DNA from: Chitinophagaceae bacterium
GTDB lineage: Bacteria; Bacteroidota; Bacteroidia; Chitinophagales; Chitinophagaceae
Direction of reading: 5' to 3'
Length of the DNA: 54,051 nt
Assembly (NCBI GenBank): GCA_017882265.1
Contig: JADGPW010000037.1
Span: forward strand, 1-54,051
Made by a program: the position numbers and the translations under genes. Every line of letters begins with the position of its first letter. The stretch's first letter is position 1. The notes below the pieces were generated by a model, which did no database searches, was not told where the DNA came from, and was given only the letters and a program-made list of their open reading frames with translations. This document shows, in pieces, positions 33,547 to 42,873 of this stretch.

Positions 33547-35064
33547 TTACAGGTCACCACGGCCAATCACTTTTACAGTGTGCTTCACTGATAAAGATCT
33601 TATTTCTTCGTTGGTCAGCACACCAATAGTATCATATATGAAGCAAGGAGCCTGTTGATTCAGTTTTGCTATTAATGCTGCATTATTCCTGTAATTCTTA
33701 TGCCCCGTTGTTATAATGATAAAATCATAGGATTGATCCAGTATTTCCTCAAGCAGCTGGTTTACCCAAACATCTTTTTCTTCCCAATACGTTACATGGG
33801 GGTCATGAAGGGTGATTTCACAACCTGCGTTTTTCAACTGTTCATAAAAGCCCTCCACAGGAGTAAACCGGGTATCCCCCACATCGTTTAGGTAGCTGAC
33901 GCCTAATAATAAAACCTGTTTACCTTTTAAGGATCCTTTATATTGAGTTTGTAAATAGGTAAATGCATATAAAGGCATATTATCATTAATATGCACGCCT
34001 TTCTCGCTCTGGTGGAGTCGTTCTTCGCTGCCAAACAAATTCATTCGTCCCCAACTGGCCAGTAATGGATCTTTTGTCAGGCAATAACCTCCTACTCCCA
34101 AACCCGGCAACATGATATTTTTATGCGTGGGACGCATTCTTATTGCATTGACCACTTCATAAATGTCAACACCGGCTTCTTCGGCAAAACGGCTCCATTC
34201 CACCATAAAAGCAATATTCATGGCCCGGAACGAATTCTCCAGCACCTTGGCCATTTCTGTGGCATTCGTATTTCCCAAACGGGTCAATGGGTATTCATCT
34301 GTTCTGATGACTGTTCGTAAAAAATGTTCGGCGGCATCGGCGCTTTTTTCATCTGTCCCGGCAAAAACCCGGTAAAAGTTCTGAATGGAGTCAATATAGG
34401 TGGGCCCTGGCATGACTCTTTCATACGAATGCGCCACTTTTATTTTCAATGTTGATAAACCTCTTTTATTAAGGCACTCCTCCAGCAAGGGTTTTATCAC
34501 TTTTTGTGAAGTTCCCGGTGGAACTGTCGTTTCTACCAATACGAGAATATCTTCTTTACAATTATCACCAATGGCTTTAATAGCCTTCCGGAATGCAGTA
34601 AGATCTACCTGGTAATCTTCCAGGCCCTTATTACCTGAAGAGAGTTTCTTTACATCCAGGTTAATATCCACCACTACGATATCAGCCTTGCTGTAGGCGT
34701 ACGCATCATAGGTGGCATAATAATTTTTTTTCTGCAAGGCATTCTGGTAATACTCTCCGATCTTCGGATCGCTTGCTATAACCGGAAAAAAACCCTCATT
34801 AATAGAACGGATCTTCCAGTAAGAGCCTTCCACCGGCAGGTCAACCCCAATAACTGCATATTCTTCTGTTAATGCATTGGCCACAACGAGCCCCATGACA
34901 GAGCCTACAAAGCCCAGTCCCTGCACCACCACTACCTTTTTACTCGGGTGCAATCCAATAAACGCATCAATCCCGGCCTGGTCGTCCAGGATGGCAGGAA
35001 TAACATATTCCTTTCCTGTAACAACGCTTTTTGATATTTTCCTGGTGATATTTGACGACATCAT
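33547..35064 (-). CDS. UDP-glucose/GDP-mannose dehydrogenase family protein
   Basis: This 505-residue protein has VVVVQGLGFVGSVMGLVVANAL as the NAD-binding loop, TTVPPGTSQKV, ENSFRAMNIAFMVEWSRFAEEAGVD (lysine/asparagine catalytic helix), the catalytic cysteine in GLGVGGYCLTKDP, and a C-terminal substrate domain (VLLLGVSYLNDVGDTRFTPV). It oxidises the C6 of a nucleotide sugar to a uronic acid in two steps. An N-terminal extension of about 40 residues before the Rossmann fold is longer than usual. Two ATG codons mark the start. The exact substrate (UDP-Glc, UDP-ManNAc or UDP-GlcNAc) is not told by the sequence. Confidence 0.88.
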   Translation of the reverse strand: MMSSNITRKISKSVVTGKEYVIPAILDDQAGIDAFIGLHPSKKVVVVQGLGFVGSVMGLVVANALTEEYAVIGVDLPVEGSYWKIRSINEGFFPVIASDPKIGEYYQNALQKKNYYATYDAYAYSKADIVVVDINLDVKKLSSGNKGLEDYQVDLTAFRKAIKAIGDNCKEDILVLVETTVPPGTSQKVIKPLLEECLNKRGLSTLKIKVAHSYERVMPGPTYIDSIQNFYRVFAGTDEKSADAAEHFLRTVIRTDEYPLTRLGNTNATEMAKVLENSFRAMNIAFMVEWSRFAEEAGVDIYEVVNAIRMRPTHKNIMLPGLGVGGYCLTKDPLLASWGRMNLFGSEERLHQSEKGVHINDNMPLYAFTYLQTQYKGSLKGKQVLLLGVSYLNDVGDTRFTPVEGFYEQLKNAGCEITLHDPHVTYWEEKDVWVNQLLEEILDQSYDFIIITTGHKNYRNNAALIAKLNQQAPCFIYDTIGVLTNEEIRSLSVKHTVKVIGRGDL

Positions 35065-35070
35065 ATATTA

Positions 35071-35745
35071 TTAAGACTGTAACTTAAAAACATGGTTTCC
35101 TATCTTTGTATAGGCCCAGGGTGTTTTATAAGTAGTAGCTTTTATTCTTCTTTCTATTTCTTCCGGCGACATGTCCGGGGAAATATGACATAACTCATCT
35201 AACTCTTTTCTTGTAGTTGGCTTGCGACCCCATTTTTCAGAAGAAGCTGGTAATGGTAGCTCCTGTAAAACTAAGTTCATCAACTCATAAAACATCTCCT
35301 CGATCAGTTGGTAACAATGACGGGTTACACTGTAAACCGTGTCTTCTTTTTTTATAGGAAATCTTTTAACAGCAATAATGGAACCGCTATCGACCCCGGC
35401 ACTCATATAATGACAGGTTACGCCATATTCTGTAGCGCCATCATAAATAGCAAAATTGGTACAGCCGGTTCCCGGGTATTCCGGGCTTCCGGGATGAAAA
35501 TTAATTGCTACATAGGCAGCCTGTGTGAGCAAACTTTGGGGAAGTACCCAGGAAGATATAAAAGAAACCAACAAATCACCCTGCCATTTCAGTACTTCCG
35601 GAGGGAGTTTATCCTTCCTTTCACCTGCAAAAATCAACGATTCCGGAAAATGTTGCTTTATAAAACAAGCAGCCCTTTGGGCAAACTCATTATCTTTTTT
35701 ACTTAAGAACAATACCCGGAAATTCTTAGGGTGGTTTTGTTTCAC
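35071..35745 (-). CDS. Sugar N-formyltransferase (tRNA-Met formyltransferase fold)
   Basis: This 224-residue protein has the hydrolase/transferase core of formyltransferases: FISSWVLP, the NFHPGSPEYPG motif (Asn and His of the catalytic triad) and HYMSAGVDSGSII (the Asp). It lacks the long C-terminal domain of methionyl-tRNA formyltransferase. In the locus it most likely formylates an amino sugar, using 10-formyl-THF. The start is GTG at 35745, with no ATG nearby. It lies 6 bases before the dehydrogenase gene. A second formyltransferase gene lies at 46275. Confidence 0.8.
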   Translation of the reverse strand: MKQNHPKNFRVLFLSKKDNEFAQRAACFIKQHFPESLIFAGERKDKLPPEVLKWQGDLLVSFISSWVLPQSLLTQAAYVAINFHPGSPEYPGTGCTNFAIYDGATEYGVTCHYMSAGVDSGSIIAVKRFPIKKEDTVYSVTRHCYQLIEEMFYELMNLVLQELPLPASSEKWGRKPTTRKELDELCHISPDMSPEEIERRIKATTYKTPWAYTKIGNHVFKLQS

Positions 35746-35997
35746 AACAGATAAATTAGCTACATTTCAAGTGGTTGCGAAGTTATTAAGATTTGCTGAT
35801 ACTCAAACAGGCTTCTATCAAGGGTAGCGGATAATATTGAAGGTCGAAATGATGAAAATGAGTTTCTGAAATGAAGAATTAATGCTCCTTAATAATATGC
35901 CGGGAATGATCAAGGATAATAAGGAACCTTCAACTCTCGATATACCTGGTCTGCCCTCCGGGGGCAGTCGTTCATCTGTTCGATATTCCGTTAGACA

Positions 35998-36660
35998 TTA
36001 CGCAGCGATCAGTTGCTTGCGGGCAGGTTTTTTAACTAATGAGCGGGCAGGATTTCCAATGACAGTTGCATTATCCGGCACATCTTTCACTACCACGGTA
36101 CCGGCACCAATGATGACATTATTACCAATATGGATGCCCTGGCGTATCACAGAATTGGCTCCAATAAATGATCCTTTCCCAATGGTAACATTTCCGCATA
36201 ATACAGCTCCGGGGGCAATATGACAGAAATCCCCGATGATACATTCGTGGTCTATACTGGTTGAGGTATTGCAAATCACTCCTCGTCCAAGTTGCACCAG
36301 CGGATTCAAGGTGGCATTGGCGGCAATCATTATTCCATCGCCCATTTTTACAGACGCGGAAATAACAGCACTTGGGTGTATAGCGTTGATAGGATTGCCA
36401 AGAAACTGGCTCAAATTGTTATGGATTTTTTCCCGGATACCATTATGACCTACACAGGCAAAATAATCAAACTTCTTCAGTCTATTGATGACAGCTGATT
36501 CTTTTCCGAGGTAAATAAGATGATAAGGGTTGAATTCTTTTTCTTCCTGGTCGCAATAGGCAGTGACCAGCCGGCCGGCGCTTAAAAGAATGTCAATAAT
36601 AACATAGGCGTGACCGGAATAACCTACAATAGCCACTGGTTTTTTTAGTGTGGTTTTCAT
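35998..36660 (-). CDS. NeuD/PglD-type sugar O/N-acyltransferase
   Basis: This 220-residue protein begins with a Rossmann-like PVAIVGYSGHAYVIIDILLSAG domain and continues with a left-handed beta-helix of hexapeptide repeats (IHPSAVISASVKMGDGIMIA, GDFCHIAPGAVLCGNVTIG, IHIGNNVIIGAGTVVV). This is the NeuD/PglD family, which acetylates the C4 amino group of UDP-sugars or the sialic-type sugars. With the aminotransferase and initiating transferase downstream it makes a PglC-D-E-like trio for a 4-acetamido or formamido sugar. It starts its own segment after the hairpin terminator at 36912-36932. Repeats ATATCCAA occur just before the start. Confidence 0.88.
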   Translation of the reverse strand: MKTTLKKPVAIVGYSGHAYVIIDILLSAGRLVTAYCDQEEKEFNPYHLIYLGKESAVINRLKKFDYFACVGHNGIREKIHNNLSQFLGNPINAIHPSAVISASVKMGDGIMIAANATLNPLVQLGRGVICNTSTSIDHECIIGDFCHIAPGAVLCGNVTIGKGSFIGANSVIRQGIHIGNNVIIGAGTVVVKDVPDNATVIGNPARSLVKKPARKQLIAA

Positions 36661-36969
36661 CGATTTGGATATTTGGATATTACCCTACAAAATAAACCGG
36701 ATTTATTACTATCCAAAATCCTGGCCGGAAGAAATGGGTAAAATGAGTAATAATACGCTACTAAAAAAAGTAAGTTTCCTATTATGTTGATAGCCCTTGA
36801 GCACCTATTGTATATAAAGGACTCAAAATGAATGTTTTTGCCATTTTTTAGGGTTGTAAAAAGGTCATTTCTTAATTGATTGAAAATTAAACAGTAATAT
36901 ATCAAACAAAATTGCCCGCAAATAGCGGGCAACCCAGAAGAAAAAGTACCATCAATTTAAGCTGTGTTT
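36661..36969. other. 309-base gap between two transcription units of the locus
   Basis: No gene is seen in this gap. A 91-codon frame on the minus strand from 36932 is low in plausibility and overlaps the next gene's start. The terminator at its left-hand end (36912-36932) suggests the methyltransferase gene ends a unit here and the acyltransferase gene begins the next from a promoter in this gap. Confidence 0.4.
36912..36932 (-). terminator. Intrinsic terminator after the methyltransferase gene
   Basis: TTGCCCGC and GCGGGCAA form a perfect 8-bp stem with a 5-base loop. On the minus strand it is followed by TTTTGTTTG. It lies 37 bases beyond the stop at 36970 and likely splits the polysaccharide locus into two transcription units. 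Confidence 0.75.
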
Positions 36970-37599
36970 CTACTTCCTCGCCACAGTCACCATGCCACCC
37001 TGCATCGGAATAATTTCAAGGCTGTTTATTTTACAACCTTGGTGGAGACCGCGAACATCCGCTTCATTGTAATGATAGACCGGACAGGTATAACGGTATC
37101 TCCGTAAAGCCATTCTTAAACCGTTAAGCGGCCAGGATATAACGAAAGCTTTTTTAGTTACAGCATCCATCTTTTGAACTAATGCGCCCGCTTCTTTTAC
37201 ATAATCCAGCACACCGGCGGCTACGGATACATCAAACACCTGCCCCTGGAAGTTATATGTCAAAAAATCTCCGGTAACAAATTCACAACGGTCGCCCACA
37301 CTCTCAGCAGCTGCGTTTTTCCTGGCATATTCATTCATGTTTTCAGCAAAGTCAATACCAAGAAGGTGTGACGCATCGGAATTTTTTAGCCAGGTGACGC
37401 TGTTTACACCCGGGCCGGAACCAATATCCAGGATAGTGCAATGCCCGTATTCTTTGATTGTTTTTAATGCCACAGCTGTCCTGGTATAAACAGCTTTCCG
37501 GAAAAGTTTATCGAATAAAGATGGTTTTTTATAATAATTCGCAAAAAGATCGCTACGAACGTCCCAATACTGTTGCGCCGTGTGAGTTGCTTTTGACAT
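36970..37599 (-). CDS. Class I SAM-dependent methyltransferase
   Basis: This 209-residue protein contains the SAM-binding motif I, TILDIGSGPGVNSVTWL, followed by LLGIDFAENMNEYARKN and CEFVTGDFLTYNFQGQVFDVSVAAGVLDYV. It is a ubiE/COQ5-like Rossmann methyltransferase and probably methylates a polysaccharide or lipid precursor. Substrate unknown. The ATG at 37599 lies inside the end of the deacetylase gene, an overlap of 47 bases. Confidence 0.85.
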   Translation of the reverse strand: MSKATHTAQQYWDVRSDLFANYYKKPSLFDKLFRKAVYTRTAVALKTIKEYGHCTILDIGSGPGVNSVTWLKNSDASHLLGIDFAENMNEYARKNAAAESVGDRCEFVTGDFLTYNFQGQVFDVSVAAGVLDYVKEAGALVQKMDAVTKKAFVISWPLNGLRMALRRYRYTCPVYHYNEADVRGLHQGCKINSLEIIPMQGGMVTVARK

Positions 37600-38464
37600 A
37601 TTCTGCTTTTTTTATACAAGTAATAAATTCATATTGCTGTAATAATGATTTTAATTTATGGCGGATAGAATTTCTGAATAAATTCCACCGCAAATTAATT
37701 AAATGTGTTTTTATCTTCGAATAGGCGATATCAGCCGGGTAATTAGTTGAACAATCAATCCTTTTTGTGTCAAATTCATAGGGATGCATATACAACATTA
37801 CATTTTGCTGGTTCCTGTTCAATTTCCGGAACATGCGATGCAGGAAAAAACCCGGGAAGGCCCGAATATAGCCACCCCCGGCAATAGGAACATTCTTACC
37901 GTATAATTGTACCACCGTCAACGGCAATTCCACTATTTCTTTTCCATTTGGCAGGTTGTACAATGTATCCTCTTTACAAAAATTGGCGATCCCATATCTC
38001 TTTAGCTTAATAGGAAAAATACTGCTGTCATAGGTAAAACCAAGTTCAGCCAGCATCTCCATTATGTATAAATTACTGTTATCGATGGAAAAATAGGGCG
38101 CCCTGTAACCATATATCTGGGTACCAATAATATTGGTCACCAGGTTTTTTGAATCATTGAGATCTTGAAATATCTGGTCCCTGGTAAGTGTTCGCATGTC
38201 AATATGATATTGCCCATGTAACCCTATTTCATGCCCTTCGGCTGCAATTTTTTTTACAAGGTCAGGGCGGTACTGTGCCAGCATACCGAGTATGAAAAAT
38301 GTAGCTTTTTTCCCCGTTTCATCCAGCATCTCCAGCATAATATCCGTTTGCCTGTCAATGGTTATTGCCAGGGGCTTAGTTAATATGCCGGATCGATCCC
38401 TTCCCAATAACTGCCCAAAATCCTCCCAGTCAATTGAAAGTGTAAAAGCATTCTTAGTCTCCAT
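37553..38464 (-). CDS. Polysaccharide deacetylase (DUF3473-type)
   Basis: This 303-residue NodB-fold enzyme has the catalytic D-x-x-D start LSIDWEDFGQLLGR, the HEIGLHGQYHIDMR metal site and the YGYRAPYFSIDN loop. Members of this group are found in exosortase- and capsule-type loci, where they trim acetyl groups from the growing chain. The start could be 38476 or 38464 (METKNAF); the latter gives the shorter overlap with the glycosyltransferase gene. The 3' end overlaps the methyltransferase gene by 47 bases, which is unusually long. Confidence 0.87.
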   Translation of the reverse strand: METKNAFTLSIDWEDFGQLLGRDRSGILTKPLAITIDRQTDIMLEMLDETGKKATFFILGMLAQYRPDLVKKIAAEGHEIGLHGQYHIDMRTLTRDQIFQDLNDSKNLVTNIIGTQIYGYRAPYFSIDNSNLYIMEMLAELGFTYDSSIFPIKLKRYGIANFCKEDTLYNLPNGKEIVELPLTVVQLYGKNVPIAGGGYIRAFPGFFLHRMFRKLNRNQQNVMLYMHPYEFDTKRIDCSTNYPADIAYSKIKTHLINLRWNLFRNSIRHKLKSLLQQYEFITCIKKAEYVKSNSHGATVLGRS

Positions 38465-39587
38465 GGAGGATATCATTTATGGCGTAAAGATATTTTTGTA
38501 TCACTATTTTTTTATCAAATTCCCGGATCATTTTCTCTCTTCCTTTTTTTCCCATTTCCACGCGTCGCGCAGCTGGCAGACTCATCATTTCTTGCATTTT
38601 TTTGGCAAGATCCTTCCCATCTCTCACCTTACATAGCAATCCATTCACTCCGTCTTCCACTATATCACGGCAACCGGTAACATTGGTTGTTATCAAAGGC
38701 CTGGCCATACTGGCAGCTTCCAGTAATACATTATTCATGCCTTCACGATACGAGGGCATGACCACGCAATCCGCATCCGCCATAAATGGTCGTACATCTT
38801 TTTGCTTGTCATGATAAATGATCCATTTTTTTTCAATCCATCCATTCAATTCCTTTCCTGTTACGGTTAGCGATTTTTTGTTTCCGGTCCATAATGGGCC
38901 CACAATATGAAACTCCACACCGGGAATTTGGTTCTTTAAAATGGAAGCCGCCTCGACAAACTCCATTACACCTTTGTCTTTTATCAACCGGCTTACATAT
39001 AAGAAAACAAATTTCCCGTCATTACCCCGTGATGATGGCTGCGGAGCAAATTGCTCATAATTAACCCCGGACCCCGGAACCAACCTGGCTTGTTCCTCTC
39101 TAATATATCCTCTTTCAACAAATGCGTTCAGGTCATCCTGATTAGGGAAAAAAACAAATCTTGTTTTTTTGAGAACCCAGTTATATAACCATCTTGCAAA
39201 TGTGTAGGATAAACTCTTACTTTCAAACAAGGGGCCCGTTCCCGTTATCGTAGAAATGGTGGGAATTTTAAGTCTACCTGTTACCATATTCCCATAAATA
39301 GCCGGGCGGATAGTAAAGGTAAGACAGACATCGGGTTTTACCTGCTTCAATGCTTTTTGCAGCCTTGAATTATATTTCATAGCTGTAAACGGGTTTAAAA
39401 CACTTTTTCCAATATCTTTAAATTGTACAATATTTTCAAGATCTCCTTCTTTGAAAGAATCGTCAACCTCGGTGAGAACCGTCACTTCATAGATGTCCGC
39501 AAGAGCTTTAACCAGGTCATGGCGGATAGAATAAATCCCGAGTTCATGATTTTCAATTATAGCTACCTTATTCTTTCCGGTTCCCAT
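38454..39587 (-). CDS. Glycosyltransferase family 4
   Basis: This 377-residue protein shows the GT4 (GT-B) layout: N-terminal HELGIYSIRHDLVKAL, linker VPGSGVNYEQFAPQ, KFVFLYVSRLIKDKGVMEFVEAA and the C-terminal nucleotide-sugar site DADCVVMPSYREGMNNVLLEAASMARPLI (the E-x7-E motif). It adds a sugar to the lipid-linked repeat. Which sugar is added cannot be deduced. It begins 2 bases after the asparagine synthase gene and overlaps the deacetylase gene at its end. Confidence 0.9.
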   Translation of the reverse strand: MGTGKNKVAIIENHELGIYSIRHDLVKALADIYEVTVLTEVDDSFKEGDLENIVQFKDIGKSVLNPFTAMKYNSRLQKALKQVKPDVCLTFTIRPAIYGNMVTGRLKIPTISTITGTGPLFESKSLSYTFARWLYNWVLKKTRFVFFPNQDDLNAFVERGYIREEQARLVPGSGVNYEQFAPQPSSRGNDGKFVFLYVSRLIKDKGVMEFVEAASILKNQIPGVEFHIVGPLWTGNKKSLTVTGKELNGWIEKKWIIYHDKQKDVRPFMADADCVVMPSYREGMNNVLLEAASMARPLITTNVTGCRDIVEDGVNGLLCKVRDGKDLAKKMQEMMSLPAARRVEMGKKGREKMIREFDKKIVIQKYLYAINDILHGD

Positions 39588-39589
39588 AG

Positions 39590-41431
39590 CTATGGTTTAC
39601 CCAAATAAACTTTCTTATGCCATACTTCGAGTGCAAACACGGTCCAGATCATCTTTGCTCTTTTTTCTTCTCCTGTATTTATTTTTCTGTCCCAGATGTT
39701 TTTGAGAAATACAGGGTCAACAAAATTATTGCTATAAGCACCCTGTGCAAAAATGTAGGATGCGATCAGGTCTTTTAATTCCCCGTCCACCCATTTTTTT
39801 AATGGGATTTCAAAGCCACGTTTAGGCTGATGAATCAGTTCAGGAGGTAAATATTTTTCTGCAAGTTTCCGGAGAATATATTTTGTTTGGGTTCCCTTAA
39901 TTTTATAGGTATCAGGAAGAGTAGGGACATACTCTAATAATTCCCTGCACAATAAAGGGCTTCGTCCTTCCAATGAATGAGCCATGGTGGCAATATCCAT
40001 TTTCACCAGGAGATCCCCCACGAGTATATTATCAAAATCAAGGTTCATAATTTTCTGCAGACCAGTAAGTTTCGAACCTCTTATTTCCTCAAAGTCTTTT
40101 TTAACATGATCAAGACAACCTTTGTCTGCAGTTAAATATTTTTCAAAGCCGTCAAAACTATCAATGGTAGAAGAAAGATAAATGGCCAGGTTATGCTTAC
40201 GGGCGAGGTCGGCCAGCCGGTAGAAATAATTATATTTACTTTTCTTATTATTCGATACAGGCAGTAAAGCATGTATACCGGAGGCCAGGCTTTTTACAAA
40301 GCGGCCGGATGTAAAAAAATCGAATTTGGAAAAAGGAACATACCTGCGGTAACCTCCAAATATTTCATCCCCGCCGTCTCCATTTAAAATTACGGTAAGG
40401 TTCTTTTTTGCGGCCTGGCTAACATAATAACTGGGAATAGCAGAACTGTCAAAAAAAGGTTCCCCGTAATTAACAAGTATTTTCTCTACATCATCAATGA
40501 GGTTAGTAAAGGAGATCTTTATTTCATGATGATCAGTACTGTATTTCTCAGCTACCAGTCTGGCCAGGGGCGCTTCATCATATTCGTCATGAAAGGAAAC
40601 CGTAAAGGTTTTTAATGACGAATTATATTGCTTTGCAATAGCTGTCACCAGTCCGCTGTCAATACCTCCGCTTAAAAAAGAACCGACTTCCAGATCGGAT
40701 GATTCCACCCTGTTCTTTACGGCCTGGTGTAATATTTTATCAATTTTCCCGGTGGCAGTTTGAAAATCATCCAAAGACCTTTGCTGGTAATAATGATGAA
40801 TATTCCACCATTTTGTAAGTGTAACTTCGGGAAGTTCTATTGGAATGTACGCATAACTGCCGGCCGGCAATTCAAAAACATTTTTATAGGGCGTAGCTGA
40901 TTTATAGAAGTAGCCCATCCGCACATATTGGCTGATATGATCCGCATTAATTTCCAGTGGCAATTGATTACGCAGGGCATTCAGTTCACTGGCAAATACA
41001 AATTTGTTTCCATCGGAAAAATAATACAATGGTTTTTTACCGGCCCGGTCCCTGGCTAAAAACAGCTCTTGCTTAGAATGATCATAAATGGCAAGAGCAA
41101 ACATGCCATCGAACTCCTGAAGACACTCCGGACCCAGTTTTTCATAGACCTGTAGTATCGTCTCCGTATCAGAATTTGTTTTACATACGAGTTTATATTT
41201 TTTTCTTATAGCAAGATGATTATAGATCTCACCGTTGAATATGATTGTAAAGGGTCCGTATCGCATCGGTTGTTGTCCGGAAGCAATATCAAGTATGGCT
41301 AGCCTGTGATGGTGGAATTGCAGATTTCCAACCTGACAAGTATTTTGTTCATCGGGTCCCCGATGCCATAGGTCATTTGTGAGTTGGGAAATATTTAGCT
41401 GGTAATTAACGGCGCCGGCAATACCACACAT
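39590..41431 (-). CDS. asnB: AsnB-type amidotransferase (glutamine-hydrolysing)
   Basis: This 613-residue protein begins MCGIAGAV, with Cys2 as the glutaminase nucleophile, LWHRGPDEQ and the ATP-binding SGGIDSGLVTAIA loop, and has GDGGDEIFGGY and the C-terminal RSPLLCRELLEY. It has the full asparagine synthase architecture, an N-terminal Ntn glutaminase and a C-terminal ATP-pyrophosphatase. In polysaccharide loci such enzymes are thought to turn the carboxyl group of uronic acids into amides instead of making asparagine. The window has a second copy at 48000, but they are only moderately similar. The upstream gene is the Wzy-like protein, 6 bases away. Confidence 0.9.
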   Translation of the reverse strand: MCGIAGAVNYQLNISQLTNDLWHRGPDEQNTCQVGNLQFHHHRLAILDIASGQQPMRYGPFTIIFNGEIYNHLAIRKKYKLVCKTNSDTETILQVYEKLGPECLQEFDGMFALAIYDHSKQELFLARDRAGKKPLYYFSDGNKFVFASELNALRNQLPLEINADHISQYVRMGYFYKSATPYKNVFELPAGSYAYIPIELPEVTLTKWWNIHHYYQQRSLDDFQTATGKIDKILHQAVKNRVESSDLEVGSFLSGGIDSGLVTAIAKQYNSSLKTFTVSFHDEYDEAPLARLVAEKYSTDHHEIKISFTNLIDDVEKILVNYGEPFFDSSAIPSYYVSQAAKKNLTVILNGDGGDEIFGGYRRYVPFSKFDFFTSGRFVKSLASGIHALLPVSNNKKSKYNYFYRLADLARKHNLAIYLSSTIDSFDGFEKYLTADKGCLDHVKKDFEEIRGSKLTGLQKIMNLDFDNILVGDLLVKMDIATMAHSLEGRSPLLCRELLEYVPTLPDTYKIKGTQTKYILRKLAEKYLPPELIHQPKRGFEIPLKKWVDGELKDLIASYIFAQGAYSNNFVDPVFLKNIWDRKINTGEEKRAKMIWTVFALEVWHKKVYLGKP

Positions 41432-41437
41432 AAATAA

Positions 41438-42820
41438 CTAGTTAATTCGCTTCAGAAGTCGGTTGAACCAATTTGGAAAACCAAGTGATGTCTTCCGGTA
41501 AAGCAGCATAAGCATAATAAAATAAAAGGGCATGCAGGGTATTTTATACCTTGACAAGGCTCCAAAGTTACTGGTAGAAGCCCCGATAGCAATAGCAAAA
41601 ATGATTGAAAAAACAAAGCACATCAGCATCCTCGGATCGGAAAAAATAAGCCTGAAATAGGTGACTAATCCTCTTTTAAAAAAGAATTTGATAGTTAAAA
41701 ACAGAAAGAAAGCCGATTCAATAGCAGAAAATAAAGCGATAGGTGATGTGATCTCCCATAAAAAAGGCCTGAAAAAAGTAGCCACAATGCTATTAAAAAC
41801 GAGAATAACCGGGTTAGAAGTATTGATCGAAAAATTCGAGCCCAGAGTCGCAGTGGCAGCCAGGTTCTGAATGACCTTACGCTGGTATTCAGTTTTCTGC
41901 AACAGGGTTTCCAGTTTGTAGTCTTTCGCAGCTTCCTGGGATGTAAAATAATTCAGTAAAAAGTATGCAATTAAAAAAGAGAAGATTAATGTCAGGACTG
42001 AAAAAACAGTCCTTAATGTTTTATCCGCAATCAATTTATTTGTTTCTGCAAATAACCAGACGGTTATAGCCAATATAAGAACAAGTAAAATGTATGCTTT
42101 AATATAAAAAAGCAATATCCCACAAATAATGATCCAAGCGATAGATGATTTATAATTTGCCTTTTTAATAAAAATACTATGTGCCCCATATAAAATAAAC
42201 CCAATACAACCAAAACATATAGGATCCTTTAAAAGGCCTGCACTCCAGAAGCCAACACTTGGAAGAAATACTGTAGCTAACGCCAGTTCTTTTAGACAAG
42301 TGGGGTAATAATATCGAAAAGTTTTGAAGATCCTTAAAGCACCAATCATTGCAAAAAAACCAAAGATCAGGTTGATACATAAGTAACTGTTGAAAAAAAG
42401 TATAGCTGGTATTAGGCCCAGTCTTGGTACAAAAAAATTGCTTGGCGACACCATGTAGTTATACGTGTAATCATCGGCGTAATTATCGTAAAGAAAATAA
42501 GGAGCTATCGGATTATTCATATCTAATTTGCTGCTTCCGATAATACGACCCAAATGATCAAAGTCATCATTTACGGCCGTTCTTAGATCCAAAACACCTT
42601 GATAATAAAGCCCGGTATCGCCACCTTTGAAATAAAATTCCGTTACAAGTGTATAGGCCAATACACATATTACTTTAAAATAAAACGCTTTTATATATAT
42701 TTTTCTTACTTCGGGGTCCTGTTTTTTTGCCATGGCCCTTATAATGGCAAATAATATGACCAGGCACAATGGCACGAGAAAAACATCATTAAGAGAAAAA
42801 AACCTGGCTAATAAAATCAT
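41438..42820 (-). CDS. Polytopic membrane protein, possible Wzy-like polymerase
   Basis: This 460-residue protein has about eleven hydrophobic helices. Between the second and third lies a long periplasmic-type loop with FKGGDTGLYYQGVL and VSPSNFFVPRLGL. A second recognisable motif is GFWSAGLLKDPICFG, and the C-terminus has NFGALSRYKIPCMPFYF. Such layout, a polytopic protein with a large loop and motif positions in a sugar-polymer locus, fits an O-antigen/capsule polymerase (Wzy) or GT-C enzyme. No family was recognised with certainty. It starts at an ATG, 53 bases after the methyltransferase gene. Confidence 0.6.
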   Translation of the reverse strand: MILLARFFSLNDVFLVPLCLVILFAIIRAMAKKQDPEVRKIYIKAFYFKVICVLAYTLVTEFYFKGGDTGLYYQGVLDLRTAVNDDFDHLGRIIGSSKLDMNNPIAPYFLYDNYADDYTYNYMVSPSNFFVPRLGLIPAILFFNSYLCINLIFGFFAMIGALRIFKTFRYYYPTCLKELALATVFLPSVGFWSAGLLKDPICFGCIGFILYGAHSIFIKKANYKSSIAWIIICGILLFYIKAYILLVLILAITVWLFAETNKLIADKTLRTVFSVLTLIFSFLIAYFLLNYFTSQEAAKDYKLETLLQKTEYQRKVIQNLAATATLGSNFSINTSNPVILVFNSIVATFFRPFLWEITSPIALFSAIESAFFLFLTIKFFFKRGLVTYFRLIFSDPRMLMCFVFSIIFAIAIGASTSNFGALSRYKIPCMPFYFIMLMLLYRKTSLGFPNWFNRLLKRIN

Positions 42821-42873
42821 TGGAAAAAATTAAGAATGGTAACATCCTCAGGCACTATAAAGCGTTTGATTAA

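Noticed and set aside
35951-35967. CTGCCC-GGGCAG hairpin after the acyltransferase gene as a terminator
   Set aside because: The stem is short (6 bp) and no T run follows on the minus strand.
36657-36932. 91-codon minus-strand frame before the acyltransferase gene
   Set aside because: It overlaps the acyltransferase start, has no recognisable motif and begins right at the terminator hairpin.
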